Source: an uncultured Latescibacterota bacterium (GTDB lineage: Bacteria; Latescibacterota; UBA2968; UBA8231). From it: DNA of 64,000 nucleotides. The stretch covers positions 496,001 through 560,000 of the forward strand of contig OX638377.1 of assembly GCA_951813615.1 (NCBI GenBank), read 5' to 3'. Under the pieces are notes generated by a model. That model saw nothing but the letters and a program-made list of their open reading frames with translations, did not search any database and was not told the origin of the DNA. Positions 23,751-32,247 of this stretch are shown here, in pieces (the first letter of the stretch is position 1; every line of letters begins with the position of its first letter). A program made the position numbers and the translations under genes.

Positions 23751-25094
23751 ATGGAACGGAATGGAGAAAATTGCGTGCAGAGGGCTGCTGCTGGCGACTC
23801 TGCGGCGTTTGGTTTGCTCGTTGAGGAACACACGCCGTGGTTGCTGGTGCGGCTCACCCGCAGGCTGGGCGCACAAGAGGCGGCAGAGGACGTCCTGCAG
23901 GAGGCGTTTATTGCCGCGTACCAGCAGCTAGCGGAATTGCGCTCTCCCGAGCGATTCGGCGCTTGGCTGTGCTCGATCGCCGACAACAAAGCGCGCATGT
24001 GGCAGCGGCGGCGTTTCACGCAACTCAATCTGCTGGATCAGCTTGACCACGCGGCACCGCCCGAGCAGGAGAAGCAAGAGATCAGGGCGCTGGTGCGGAA
24101 GGCGATTGGACGATTGAGTGAGCCCCACCGAGACGTGATCGTCCACCACTACCTCAAGGGCTATTCGTATCAGCAGACAGCAACCTTGCTGCACCTGCAA
24201 ACTGGAGTGGTAAAGAGCCGTCTGCAAAAGGCCCGGAAACGCCTGCAAAAGGAGATCATGGCGATGGCGGAATCCAGCACTGCACAGACATTCGAACTCG
24301 GCCCGGACGATCTGGCCGGCCTGCGTCACGTAGCTCGCTTCACAAGCGACGATCCCAAGCGGCCCATTATGCACTGCATCTGTCTCGACGCTGGCGGCAG
24401 AGTCGTCGCAACAGACGGCTCGCGGCTGCTCAATTGGTCGAGCAAGGGGCTAGCGTCGCTACCGGCTCCGATGATCTTAGATTCACTGCGCCCTGAAATG
24501 ATCCCGGAGACTGACTCGGCGACGCTGATTCTCGAAGAGGAATCGGCCACGTTGCAGACCGCGGACGGCCGCAGGATGACGTTCCCTGCAACTCCCGGAC
24601 CGTACCTCAAGTACCAACAGGCCATCGGCACCCCCGGTCCGATCTTGGCAGTCGTGCGCAGCGAGAGTCTGATGGCCTGCGTGGAGGAGATCAAGCCGTT
24701 CCTCAGAGAGCGTCACGAACTGGTGAAAAGCGGCTGGGAGTACATGCCCCGCGTACAGATGCGGGTGTCGAGCGCAGAGGGGAGACTGGTGCTGCGGACG
24801 ACGCGGGATCAGGGGTTCAGTCGGACTGAGGAAAATGCGGACGACCTGTACGGTGACGACTTCCCGGACTGGGAGCATTCTGTGAGTTGCCCTGCTGATG
24901 TGACGAATATCGAGGATGGAGGATCATTCCGCGTTGACCTCAATCACGACTTTCTCAAGACGATTGTGGAGGCTCTGAAAGACGGGGGGAAGGAGATACG
25001 GATATATCTTGACCACAGTGAGGCACCTCTTCACTTTGAGGTGGGGGAAGAGCACCACGCTGCCGTGCTGATGCCGATGCGGATGGTTTCCTGA
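23751..25094 (+). CDS. ECF sigma factor fused to a beta-sliding-clamp-like (DnaN-like) module
   Basis: 447 residues. Residues ~1-90 form sigma region 2 ('EAAEDVLQEAFIAAYQQL', 'RFGAWLCSIADNKARMWQRRR') and ~110-170 region 4 ('IGRLSEPHRDVIVHHYLKGYS', 'VVKSRLQKARKRL'). From ~182 the sequence matches DnaN domain II ('FELGPDDLAGLRHVARFTSD', 'RPIMHCICLDAGGRVVATDG') and domain III ('GPYLKYQQAIGTP', 'FPDWEHSV', 'FRVDLNHDFLKTIVEALK', C-terminal 'HHAAVLMPMRM', the signature clamp ending). DnaN domain I is missing. It presumably directs RNA polymerase to specific promoters; the clamp part could ring DNA, dimerise, or bind clamp-binding peptides. ATG 23751 has AAGGG at 5 nt; GTG 23745 is the alternative. 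No anti-sigma gene is adjacent. Confidence 0.85.
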   Translation: MERNGENCVQRAAAGDSAAFGLLVEEHTPWLLVRLTRRLGAQEAAEDVLQEAFIAAYQQLAELRSPERFGAWLCSIADNKARMWQRRRFTQLNLLDQLDHAAPPEQEKQEIRALVRKAIGRLSEPHRDVIVHHYLKGYSYQQTATLLHLQTGVVKSRLQKARKRLQKEIMAMAESSTAQTFELGPDDLAGLRHVARFTSDDPKRPIMHCICLDAGGRVVATDGSRLLNWSSKGLASLPAPMILDSLRPEMIPETDSATLILEEESATLQTADGRRMTFPATPGPYLKYQQAIGTPGPILAVVRSESLMACVEEIKPFLRERHELVKSGWEYMPRVQMRVSSAEGRLVLRTTRDQGFSRTEENADDLYGDDFPDWEHSVSCPADVTNIEDGGSFRVDLNHDFLKTIVEALKDGGKEIRIYLDHSEAPLHFEVGEEHHAAVLMPMRMVS

Positions 25095-25109
25095 CAGCAA
25101 GGGCTAGCC

Positions 25110-25373
25110 TTAAGAGAGGAGTCGGTCATACTCAGAGTGTGGGCCGATCCAAAACCAAGTGATCGTATCCCCCTCTTTGAGTCCTAATGCTCTCCACTGC
25201 CGTCCGATACGGACTGAATAGACAAAGGGCTTTCCTTTTACTGGTTTAAAGGAAAGCCCTGGTTGATCCGGATTTTTACGCCATCTCTTATAGACAACTA
25301 CCGCCCTAGTTTGAATGGTCTTGGGGAGCTGATAATAGGCATCCCAGAAACCGGGGTGAGTCTTTGATCTCAT
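25110..25373 (-). CDS. RelE/ParE-family toxin
   Basis: 87 residues with the compact RelE/ParE-like layout: 'FWDAYYQLPKTIQTRAVVVYKRWRKNP', 'LSFKPVKGKPFVYSVRIGRQWRALGL' and the C-terminal 'ITWFWIGPHSEYDRLLS'. The basic core strand and the terminal H-x-EYDRLL are typical. It overlaps the upstream antitoxin gene by 4 nt. Whether it cleaves ribosome-bound mRNA or targets gyrase cannot be told. Confidence 0.82.
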   Translation of the reverse strand: MRSKTHPGFWDAYYQLPKTIQTRAVVVYKRWRKNPDQPGLSFKPVKGKPFVYSVRIGRQWRALGLKEGDTITWFWIGPHSEYDRLLS

Positions 25374-25636
25374 GGACTTGATGGGTTCGAGTCGCTGGGA
25401 TCAAAATCATGGACCCTCCCTTCTTGAATATCCTGTCGAACTTGCTGTACCATTTTTTCCAACCAAGCATGAGATTTTTTTGATCCCACTAGGGCGTCCC
25501 ATTCGGCTTCGTCCTTATCGTCCTCTGGACCCCAAGTATCGTCTACTACCGCTAGGAGAGCTTCCGCGATAGCGTCCTGCTCTTTTTCGCTCAGCGTTGA
25601 GATTTTGTCGAAAGCATTTTTGAGTTTGTTGGTCAT
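25370..25636 (-). CDS. Antitoxin partner of the RelE/ParE-like toxin
   Basis: 88 residues, acidic, mostly helical ('FDKISTLSEKEQDAIAEALLAVVDDTWGPEDD', 'HAWLEKMVQQVRQDI') with a proline/serine-rich unstructured tail. It has no clear ribbon-helix-helix or Phd motif. The assignment rests on its size, acidity and 4-nt overlap with the toxin gene. A 'QDAIAEALL' helix occurs in other antitoxins paired with RelE-like toxins. Confidence 0.75.
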   Translation of the reverse strand: MTNKLKNAFDKISTLSEKEQDAIAEALLAVVDDTWGPEDDKDEAEWDALVGSKKSHAWLEKMVQQVRQDIQEGRVHDFDPSDSNPSSP

Positions 25637-25684
25637 ATCAGCCCTCGTTAAGAATTATTCCGTAAACCAATGATTTCAAATGGG

Positions 25685-25712
25685 TTGCTCTTTTCGAGAG
25701 GTGTGTTATAAT
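25685..25712 (+). promoter_or_regulatory. Candidate promoter for the tandem CBM9-like genes
   Basis: TTGCTC (25685-25690), 16 nt, then a perfect TATAAT (25707-25712). The ATG is 122 nt further on, leaving a ~115-nt leader with no other obvious function. Confidence 0.45.
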
Positions 25713-25834
25713 ACCGACGCATGACTACTAGTAGGATATATTCCAACAGCGGAATCGCGTACTAAGCATACCTGAATAATTTTTCTTCGTCAATCTCGAC
25801 ACCCAGATCGGGGCCACCCGGAGAGCCCCAAAAC

Positions 25835-26659
25835 ATGACGAGTAAATACGGCTATTCGGAAGAGGGTTTGAAGCACTATACCAGCTATCGGGCGAAGGGC
25901 CCGATTGTGGTGGACGGACGCCTCGACGAGGAATCGTGGCAATTGGTACCCAAATCGCCGCGTTTTGAGGATCTGGAGGAGCCGGGCCGGCCAGCTCTTT
26001 TCGACACTCGGGCCGCAGTGCTGTGGGACGACGAGTACCTGTACGTGGGCTTCTGGGTGGAAGATCCAGATGTGCGGGCGACGTATACCACGCGCGATTC
26101 CATGATTTGCGAGGAAAACGACGTGGAGGTCTTCATCGCCGGCGAGGACAGCTATTACGAATTCGAGTTGAATGCCTTGGGCACTATTATGGAGCGGTTT
26201 TACGTGTGGCAGGACGCCTATATCGAGGCTGGATACGCCAAGCTGCCCGAATTTGACCTGCTGGGGACTCGGCTGGTGGACACCCTCGGAGGGCCGCGGT
26301 CGGGACACCGGCATCCGCGCGGGCGGCGCTGGGCCTTCCGCGAATGGGACATGCCGGGGTTGCAATGGGCGGTGCAGGTGGACGGCACCATCAATGATTC
26401 CAGCGACACCGACCGAGGCTGGACCGCGGAAATAGCCTTTCCGTGGCAGGGATTGAAGCACTTGGCGGACGGGCGCTCGCTGCCAGCCCGGGAAGGGGAC
26501 ATATGGCGGATGGACTTTTCGCGTTTTCAGTGGATTGAAGAGGGCGGCGCGCGGGTGTGTCCGGGGTGGGCTTGGACCAGCCACGGGACCTATGATTCGC
26601 ACATCCCGGATCGCTTCAGTGTGATACACTTTTCCGCAAAGGTGGTGGGCGAGGAATGA
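25835..26659 (+). CDS. CBM9-like protein without signal peptide (first of a tandem pair)
   Basis: 274 residues beginning 'MTSKYGYSEEGLKHYTSYRA' with no signal sequence. The CBM9-like fold is indicated by 'PIVVDGRLDEESWQLVPKSPRFEDLEEP', 'TRAAVLWDDEYLYVGFWVEDPDV', 'ENDVEVFIAGEDSYYEFELNALG', and 'TAEIAFPWQGLKHL'. These domains are usually secreted, so a cytoplasmic form is odd. The stop overlaps the next gene's ATG by 4 nt, and the two products are related along their whole length, indicating tandem duplication. The ligand is unknown. Confidence 0.82.
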   Translation: MTSKYGYSEEGLKHYTSYRAKGPIVVDGRLDEESWQLVPKSPRFEDLEEPGRPALFDTRAAVLWDDEYLYVGFWVEDPDVRATYTTRDSMICEENDVEVFIAGEDSYYEFELNALGTIMERFYVWQDAYIEAGYAKLPEFDLLGTRLVDTLGGPRSGHRHPRGRRWAFREWDMPGLQWAVQVDGTINDSSDTDRGWTAEIAFPWQGLKHLADGRSLPAREGDIWRMDFSRFQWIEEGGARVCPGWAWTSHGTYDSHIPDRFSVIHFSAKVVGEE

Positions 26660-27459
26660 GTGACAAGACCGTGCGCTACATCTGCCATAGGACCGAAGAC
26701 GCCATTGATGTGGACGGCCACCTGCAGGAGGAAGCTTGGGGACGGGCGCAGCGCTCTCCGCGCTTTGGGGATCACACCGGACGGCGATCGCTTTTCGATA
26801 CTCGGGCGGCCATGCTGTGGGACGACGAGAATTTTTACGTGGGCTTCTGGCTGGAAGATCGCGATGTGTGTGGCACGCAGGGGGAGGAGCCGCTGTTAGT
26901 GCGGCAGGACAACAACGCCGGAGTGCTCCTCGTCGGTCGAGGCGTGTATTACGAACTGGCGGTCAATCCGCTGGGTGCGACCTCGGAGATGTTCCACATT
27001 TGGAAGGAGGCCTATCAGCGCGGCGGCCGCTACGACGTGCTGGAGTTCGATTTGGCGGTGCATCGGCCCGAAGTCTTGGGTGGAGGATCGAATTCTGATT
27101 ATCGCGCCATGCGCTGGGCTTTTTCGCACTGGCGCTTTCCCGGATTACAGGTTGGAGTGCAGGTCGCGGGGACCCTGAATAAACGGGATGATATCGACCA
27201 GGGTTGGAGCGTGGAATTGGCTTTTCCTTGGGAGGGGTTGAAAAGGCTGGCGGACGCGCAGAGCCTGCCCCCGGCCGACGGCGACGTGTGGCGGATTGGA
27301 TTGGTGCGGCGTCAGATCATCGACCAGCGCGCCAGTCGGCGGCAGGTTTTGTGGACTTGGCAACCCCTAAGCGAAAGTAACATGCACGTGCCTGAGACGC
27401 ATCTTGAGATAGAGTTTTCCGGCGTGCCGCCGGGCGAATCTTCTGCAAACTCGGCGTAA
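26656..27459 (+). CDS. CBM9-like protein without signal peptide (second of a tandem pair)
   Basis: 267 residues, clearly paralogous to the preceding protein: 'AIDVDGHLQEEAWGRAQRSPRFGD', 'RAAMLWDDENFYVGFWLEDRDV', 'NNAGVLLVGRGVYYELAVNPLGATSEMFHIWKE', 'SVELAFPWEGLKRLADAQSLPP'. The aspartate/glutamate pair 'ENDVEVF' of the first copy is replaced by 'NNAGVLL', so ligand or metal binding may differ. It is coupled by a 4-nt overlap and ends 4 nt before the convergent creatininase gene. Confidence 0.82.
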   Translation: MSDKTVRYICHRTEDAIDVDGHLQEEAWGRAQRSPRFGDHTGRRSLFDTRAAMLWDDENFYVGFWLEDRDVCGTQGEEPLLVRQDNNAGVLLVGRGVYYELAVNPLGATSEMFHIWKEAYQRGGRYDVLEFDLAVHRPEVLGGGSNSDYRAMRWAFSHWRFPGLQVGVQVAGTLNKRDDIDQGWSVELAFPWEGLKRLADAQSLPPADGDVWRIGLVRRQIIDQRASRRQVLWTWQPLSESNMHVPETHLEIEFSGVPPGESSANSA

Positions 27460-27463
27460 GTTT

Positions 27464-28366
27464 TCATTCGGGCGCAGGATAGGGGGGTCCCTTGTCTGTC
27501 GCAGCGATCATTTGCTGCAATTTGTCGGCGATGAATTGGGTGTGGATGGCGATGAGTGCTTCTCCTTTTTCTGCGCTGGCAAGCAACGCATTTTCTTGGC
27601 GGGCGCGGTCGCGCGGGTTTTCCGGGTTTGGTCCGCCCTGCGGCCAGCCTTCCTTGGAAAAGGGTTCGAGATACGCCTCGACTTCAGGCGATAGGTTGTG
27701 GGCGTAATCCAAGCCAGCGGCGTCATACTCTTCCATGGTAAAAGCGCGGACCCGTTGTGGGCAAGCCGCCAGCATCACGGACGTCTCGTCCTCTGAGGCG
27801 TGGTTTAGCGCGGTTTGTCGCGCTACCGTGTCCAGCTTGCCCGCTTTCAGATCTCGATAGCCTTGGAGGATGGTTTCCCGGTCTTCGTCTGTAAGCCCCA
27901 TCCAGTACGAATCCTCATCGAGTGTGATACCCAAGTCTCGCCGCCACGCTGGCAGCACATCCTTCAGTAATCCATGATTGCCGCCGTGACCGTTTACGAC
28001 CAGAATCGTGCGAATGCCGTGGGTTTTCAGGCTCTCCGCGACGTCGAAGAGGTAGGCTCGCAGCGTTTCCTTGCGCAATGTCAGCGTTCCTTTACGCGCC
28101 ATGTGGTACGGGGAATAGCCCACCGGACAAGGCGGGGCGACCGTGACTTGGGGGTAGAGTTGTAGTGCGGCCTGCTGGGAGATAAACGTGGACAGGACAA
28201 TATCTAGGTCTAAGCTCAGGTGTTCGTTGTGCTGTTCGGTTGCGCCGATGGGGATGATGGCGGCTTTCAGGTTGCCGCTCTGTAGTGCTTGCCGAATCTC
28301 CTTGCGGGTACACTCTCCTAGCATGACTCTGGAGGGATTGACGTATCGGCTTTTTGCGTTTGCCAT
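27464..28366 (-). CDS. Creatininase-family amidohydrolase
   Basis: 300 residues. Metal-binding motifs of the family are present: 'AAIIPIGATEQHNEHLSLDLD' (Glu, His, Asp), 'ILVVNGHGGNHGLL', and 'NHASEDETSVMLA' (Glu). Members hydrolyse creatinine or the formamide intermediates in riboflavin/F420 and pyrroloquinoline metabolism, so the substrate here is open. The protein is cytoplasmic, with no signal peptide. It converges on the CBM9-like pair and precedes the HAD gene by 23 nt on the other side, probably as a separate unit. Confidence 0.88.
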   Translation of the reverse strand: MANAKSRYVNPSRVMLGECTRKEIRQALQSGNLKAAIIPIGATEQHNEHLSLDLDIVLSTFISQQAALQLYPQVTVAPPCPVGYSPYHMARKGTLTLRKETLRAYLFDVAESLKTHGIRTILVVNGHGGNHGLLKDVLPAWRRDLGITLDEDSYWMGLTDEDRETILQGYRDLKAGKLDTVARQTALNHASEDETSVMLAACPQRVRAFTMEEYDAAGLDYAHNLSPEVEAYLEPFSKEGWPQGGPNPENPRDRARQENALLASAEKGEALIAIHTQFIADKLQQMIAATDKGPPYPAPE

Positions 28367-28389
28367 AATATTCCTTTGGAATCAAGGTC

Positions 28390-29040
28390 CTAGGTTGTCC
28401 TTCGAGAGAAAATACAGATCGGCCAGCCCTTCTTGCGGGCCAAACGCGCTAATCTGCGGTCTGGGTTGACGACGACGGGATGAGCGACCTCCGCCAGCAA
28501 GAAGCGGTCGTCGAAGGCGTTCCCGTAGGCCGCGGATTCGCGCAGGTCGAATCCATATGTGCGCGCCACTTCTTCCGATTGGCGGACCTTTTCAGACCCG
28601 GATACGCGCAGGCCGTCCAAGGCACCCGTCAAGCGTCCCTGCTTGCAGGCTAGCTTGGTGCCAACGACGAAATCCAGATCGAGAAGATCCTTCAGGGGTG
28701 CGATCAGGAGCTGCGGCGCTCCCGACACGATGCCGAGACAATCGCCAGCGGCGCGATGTGTTTCTATTAGACGCTTGGCCTGATCTGGGATGTGGTGAGT
28801 TAGTTGCTGTTGACAGAAGGTCTCGGCCGTTTCCGCGAGTAGATCCATATTGACGCCGCCGAAGTAGGTCTTGTTGGATTGGACGCCTCGGGTGGGGATG
28901 TGGACGATCCAAGACAGGAACGCGCGAATTGCCTCTGGGGTGGTCTGCTTGCCGGTCTGCAGCGCGAAGCGGATGAACTCTCTTTCGGCGCTGGTACCGG
29001 GTAGCAGCGTTCCGTCTAGATCGAATAGCGCGGCTTTCAC
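28390..29040 (-). CDS. HAD-superfamily phosphatase, phosphoserine-phosphatase-like (IB)
   Basis: 216 residues from GTG 29040, which places the nucleophile motif 'KAALFDLDGTLL' at the N-terminus as usual. Motif II is 'IVSGAPQLLIAPL', the lysine region is 'SGSEKVRQSEEV', and motif III is 'AYGNAFDDRFLL'. The frame extends upstream through the CDP-alcohol gene, but that part is not family-like. Being 8 nt after the phosphatidyltransferase, it may remove a phosphate from its product, like PgpB/C-type phosphatases acting on phosphatidylglycerol phosphate. Confidence 0.8.
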   Translation of the reverse strand: MKAALFDLDGTLLPGTSAEREFIRFALQTGKQTTPEAIRAFLSWIVHIPTRGVQSNKTYFGGVNMDLLAETAETFCQQQLTHHIPDQAKRLIETHRAAGDCLGIVSGAPQLLIAPLKDLLDLDFVVGTKLACKQGRLTGALDGLRVSGSEKVRQSEEVARTYGFDLRESAAYGNAFDDRFLLAEVAHPVVVNPDRRLARLARKKGWPICIFSRRTT

Positions 29041-29048
29041 GGGACTGG

Positions 29049-29702
29049 CTAATCGCGCAACACGCCGGGAAACATTTTGCGAAACAGAACGTCTTGGCTG
29101 TCCCATACTACCGGGATGCCCCGCACTAGGCACATCACCACCGTCAGCCAGACGATTGCTTCTCCGACCAGCGTTAGCAACTCCATGGACACTCCGATTG
29201 ACCAACCGTACTCGGCTTGGCCGGACTGAATCAGCAGCACAGCTCCCAGATAGACAAACACGACGGCCTTGGTAAAGCCGTAGAGCGCCCGACTGAAGCG
29301 AGAGCTCACGAGCGCTTTCGCCCACCGGCTCTGCATCATCGTCTTACTGCCGAATGCGGTCTTGCCCGCGTCCACAAAGGCGAGCGTTCGCAGCCAGTCG
29401 ATGAGGAAACTGCGGGCGACGACGATGGCCGCAGCCCAGAAGCTGGCCATGCCGATCGACGCAAAATAGACCCAGAACACGTTCTCGACGATGCGGTCCC
29501 CGGCAATGTCGAACATCGCGCCCAGATCGGATTCGATGCCGAGGCGACGGGCAATGATACCGTCGAGCGCGTCCATGTAGAGGGTGGCGATGGTCAGCAA
29601 AACCGCTATACCGCAGGCGATGGTGTTGACTTTGTACAACCCAATTACTAGGAACACTAGGAATATTCGGATCAACGTCACGAGATTCGCTTGCATGTTC
29701 AT
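29049..29702 (-). CDS. CDP-alcohol phosphatidyltransferase
   Basis: 217 residues with about five to six membrane helices. The signature D-x2-DG-x2-AR-x8-G-x3-D-x3-D is complete in 'DALDGIIARRLG' plus 'SDLGAMFDIAGD'. The enzyme transfers a phosphatidyl group from CDP-diacylglycerol to an alcohol at the inner membrane, as in PgsA or PssA. Pairing with a HAD phosphatase fits a two-step route such as phosphatidylglycerol synthesis, but the acceptor cannot be read from the sequence. Confidence 0.88.
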   Translation of the reverse strand: MNMQANLVTLIRIFLVFLVIGLYKVNTIACGIAVLLTIATLYMDALDGIIARRLGIESDLGAMFDIAGDRIVENVFWVYFASIGMASFWAAAIVVARSFLIDWLRTLAFVDAGKTAFGSKTMMQSRWAKALVSSRFSRALYGFTKAVVFVYLGAVLLIQSGQAEYGWSIGVSMELLTLVGEAIVWLTVVMCLVRGIPVVWDSQDVLFRKMFPGVLRD

Positions 29703-29776
29703 CTCCCTCTCAATAGAAAAATATAGGCTGGCGATAGGATCTCATTATAATATGAAACAAAAAGTAACAGGTGCCG

Positions 29777-30331
29777 ATGAAAAACTACAGTGTTAGAATG
29801 ATCCGCGAGCATATGGAAAACATTCCGCAATTCCCGATCCCCAAAGGGTTTGCCATGCGGAATTACCGGCCAGATGAAGGAGCTATCTGGACGCGGATTC
29901 AGCGAGCGGCAGAACCGTACTTCGACATTGACGACCAGCTTTTTACGCGCGAATTCAAACGCGATTTTGGGTCGCTGGAGGACCGAAGTTTTTATCTGAC
30001 CACCGACGCTGGCGAAGAGATCGGGACCATTACGGCGTGGTGGCAGCCCGATTTAAACGGCCAGGATTGGGGCCAGATTCACTGGGTTGCGATTCTCCCG
30101 GATTATCAGGGACGCGGGCTTGCCAAGCCGATGATGTCCGTGGCGATGGCCTACCTCAAGCGATTCCACGAGCGCAGTTTTCTCGGAACCTCAAGCGGAC
30201 GGATTCCCGCGATCAAAGTGTATCTCGATTTCGGATTTTACCCAGATCTTGAGAGAGAGAATAGCCAACAGGCTTGGGCAGAAGTCGCGTCCGTTTTGGA
30301 ACATCCGGTTTTAAGGGCCTGTGGTTTTTAG
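29777..30331 (+). CDS. GNAT-family N-acetyltransferase
   Basis: 184 residues from ATG 29777 (GTG 29771 would add two residues). The acetyl-CoA-binding motif A is visible as 'IHWVAILPDYQGRGLAKPMMSVAMAYLKRF' (Q-x-x-G-x-G/A), followed by motif B 'AIKVYLDFGFYPDL'. The N-terminal half 'MRNYRPDEGAIWTRIQRAAE' is also GNAT-like. The substrate is unknown. It is monocistronic between a divergent lipid gene and a convergent oxidoreductase. Confidence 0.85.
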   Translation: MKNYSVRMIREHMENIPQFPIPKGFAMRNYRPDEGAIWTRIQRAAEPYFDIDDQLFTREFKRDFGSLEDRSFYLTTDAGEEIGTITAWWQPDLNGQDWGQIHWVAILPDYQGRGLAKPMMSVAMAYLKRFHERSFLGTSSGRIPAIKVYLDFGFYPDLERENSQQAWAEVASVLEHPVLRACGF

Positions 30332-30341
30332 CAAGGTCCCG

Positions 30342-31922
30342 TCAATTCAACCCCAGATCCGCGGCGATCACCTGCCACGCGTTGTAACCCGGCAGCCCGG
30401 TGATGTTCCCCGACGGGTGGCAGCACGCACCGCACAGGTATAGCCCCGTCAGATAGCCCCGGTAGTGGCCAGCACCCGGGAAAGGTCGGTTGTAGCCGAC
30501 CTGACCGTGGCCGAGGGAGCCCACTAGTAGGTCGCCGTCGCGCATGTTTGGCAGCCGCTTGGGGATGTGGTGGACCGGGCGGATCAGGCTCTGGCGCACG
30601 ACATCCCGCAGGTTTGGTGCGTAATCGGCCCAAGCGTCGAGCATGCGGCGGCCGTGGGCTGTGGCTTCTGCGTCCCAGTTATCGGCGTGGCCGCGCAGGC
30701 GGAAGGGCACCTTCTCCCACATGAAGGCGGTATGTGCATTGCCGGGTGCTTGGGTGGCGTCGAAGCGGCTGGGACAGGATCCCCACATCACCGTCGGCGG
30801 CAACTGACTCCGCTCGTGAGCCCGTACTATGTCGTCGAAGTCGGTCACTGACTGCAGGCCGAGGAGGACCATGAAGGCGTCGTCCAATTCGGGGTTGACC
30901 TCGGCCGCCGAGTAGAGCGGAGCTTCGTCGAGGTTGAGGTAGAGGCCGAACAGGGGTGCTAGCAGGTTGTAGCGGAACGCGGCGGCTTGGTCGCGCCAGG
31001 AAGTTGGCAAGTGCGCGGGATCAATTAGGTCGAGGAAGGTCTGTTGCGGGTTGAGGCCCGAGGCGATGAAGTGGCGGGCGTCGATTCGCTCTCCTGCGGT
31101 AGTGACGACTCCGGCGGCTCGGCCCGGCCCGCTGGCGACAGACTGTACCGTGATCTGCGCGAGTTCGACGTCGGTGCGCACTTCGCCACCGGCTTCGGTG
31201 ATGGCGGCGACGAGGGCTTCGGCCAGCTGGGCCGAGCCGCCGACGCACATTTGCGCCTTGCCGCGGGCGGCCAACAGCGCTGGGATGTGGTGGCCGAAGC
31301 CGGGCGCGCGCGGGGCGACTTCGCGCAGGCCGTTGAAGAATAGGAGGCCAGCTTGTACCGCTGGGTTCTCGAATTCGCGCAGTACGAATTCGCGTGGCGA
31401 GTAGGTGCTTGTTTTTAGGAGCAGGCGGCCCTCGGCTGTGGCTTGCAAACGGCGTTGGCGTTCTGGAACCGGTAGCGGAGGTGACTGCGCCTCGGGTTCC
31501 AGAATTTGCGTCACGATGGGCAGGAACGCTTCGCGCCAGCGGCGCAAGGTATCGGCGTCCCGGCGGCTGAACTGGGCGAAGGAGTCGGCGGTGCGCTCGA
31601 AGTCCGTCCACCAGGTCAGGGAGCGTCCGTCTGGGAGCAGCATGGCCACGTTTAGATCGGGTTCGAGGTAGCGGGCACCGTGCCGCTCGAGTTCGAGTTC
31701 GGCGTACCACGGCATCCGGGTCACGCCTCGGTGGTAGAACGAGTGGGTGTTGTGCAGGAATCCGGAGCCGACCGGCCACTCTTCGGTGCGCAGTCCGCCG
31801 CCGGGCACGGCGTTTCGCTCTAGGCTAACGACGCGTAGGCCGGCTCGGCACAGGTAGGCCTGCAGGATCAGGCTGTTGTGGCCGGTTCCGAGAATGATGC
31901 CGTCGTACGTGGAGTCCGCCAT
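30342..31922 (-). CDS. FAD-dependent oxidoreductase of the phytoene desaturase/PYROXD2 type
   Basis: 526 residues from ATG 31922. The dinucleotide-binding motif is 'DGIILGTGHNSLILQAYLCR' followed by 'VVSLERNAVPGGGLRT', typical of the CrtI-like flavoprotein group. Near the C-terminus 'MRDGDLLVGSLGHGQVG' and 'GLYLCGACCHPSGNITGLPGYNA' match the conserved FAD/pyrophosphate end motif. It is not next to carotenoid genes, so a desaturase role is not implied; related PYROXD2-like enzymes are poorly characterised. Confidence 0.87.
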   Translation of the reverse strand: MADSTYDGIILGTGHNSLILQAYLCRAGLRVVSLERNAVPGGGLRTEEWPVGSGFLHNTHSFYHRGVTRMPWYAELELERHGARYLEPDLNVAMLLPDGRSLTWWTDFERTADSFAQFSRRDADTLRRWREAFLPIVTQILEPEAQSPPLPVPERQRRLQATAEGRLLLKTSTYSPREFVLREFENPAVQAGLLFFNGLREVAPRAPGFGHHIPALLAARGKAQMCVGGSAQLAEALVAAITEAGGEVRTDVELAQITVQSVASGPGRAAGVVTTAGERIDARHFIASGLNPQQTFLDLIDPAHLPTSWRDQAAAFRYNLLAPLFGLYLNLDEAPLYSAAEVNPELDDAFMVLLGLQSVTDFDDIVRAHERSQLPPTVMWGSCPSRFDATQAPGNAHTAFMWEKVPFRLRGHADNWDAEATAHGRRMLDAWADYAPNLRDVVRQSLIRPVHHIPKRLPNMRDGDLLVGSLGHGQVGYNRPFPGAGHYRGYLTGLYLCGACCHPSGNITGLPGYNAWQVIAADLGLN

Positions 31923-31995
31923 GACGGGCAATCTAACGTCCGGTAGTTTAAAAGGGCAATTGCCATATTTATGTATATATCATACGCTTTTATGT

Positions 31996-32247
31996 ATGAG
32001 AACGACGATTCAGTTGGATGACCAGTTGTTGTTAGAGGCCAAGCAGCACGCTGCGCAGACGGGCCGCACACTCAAGGCGGTGATTGAGGATGCGTTGCGC
32101 GAAGCCTTGGCGCGCACGGAGGACGCTCGGCCACAAACCCGCGTCCCTTTGAAAACTTTCAAAGGGCGAGGTGTGCAACCCGGCGTCGATTTGGACGATA
32201 CTTCGTCCCTCCTCGACCTGATGGAGCGGGATGGTGGCCCTGCTTGA
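31996..32247 (+). CDS. VapB-type antitoxin
   Basis: 83 residues. The N-terminus 'MRTTIQLDDQLLLEAKQHAAQTGRTLKAVIEDALREAL' is a ribbon-helix-helix DNA-binding domain. The C-terminal 'PQTRVPLKTFKGRGVQPGVDLDDTSSLLDLMERD' is a toxin-binding tail known from antitoxins paired with PIN toxins. The A+T-rich region just upstream (around 31972-31986, TATGTATATATCATA) is a likely autorepression and promoter site. The gene overlaps the toxin by 17 nt. Confidence 0.88.
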   Translation: MRTTIQLDDQLLLEAKQHAAQTGRTLKAVIEDALREALARTEDARPQTRVPLKTFKGRGVQPGVDLDDTSSLLDLMERDGGPA

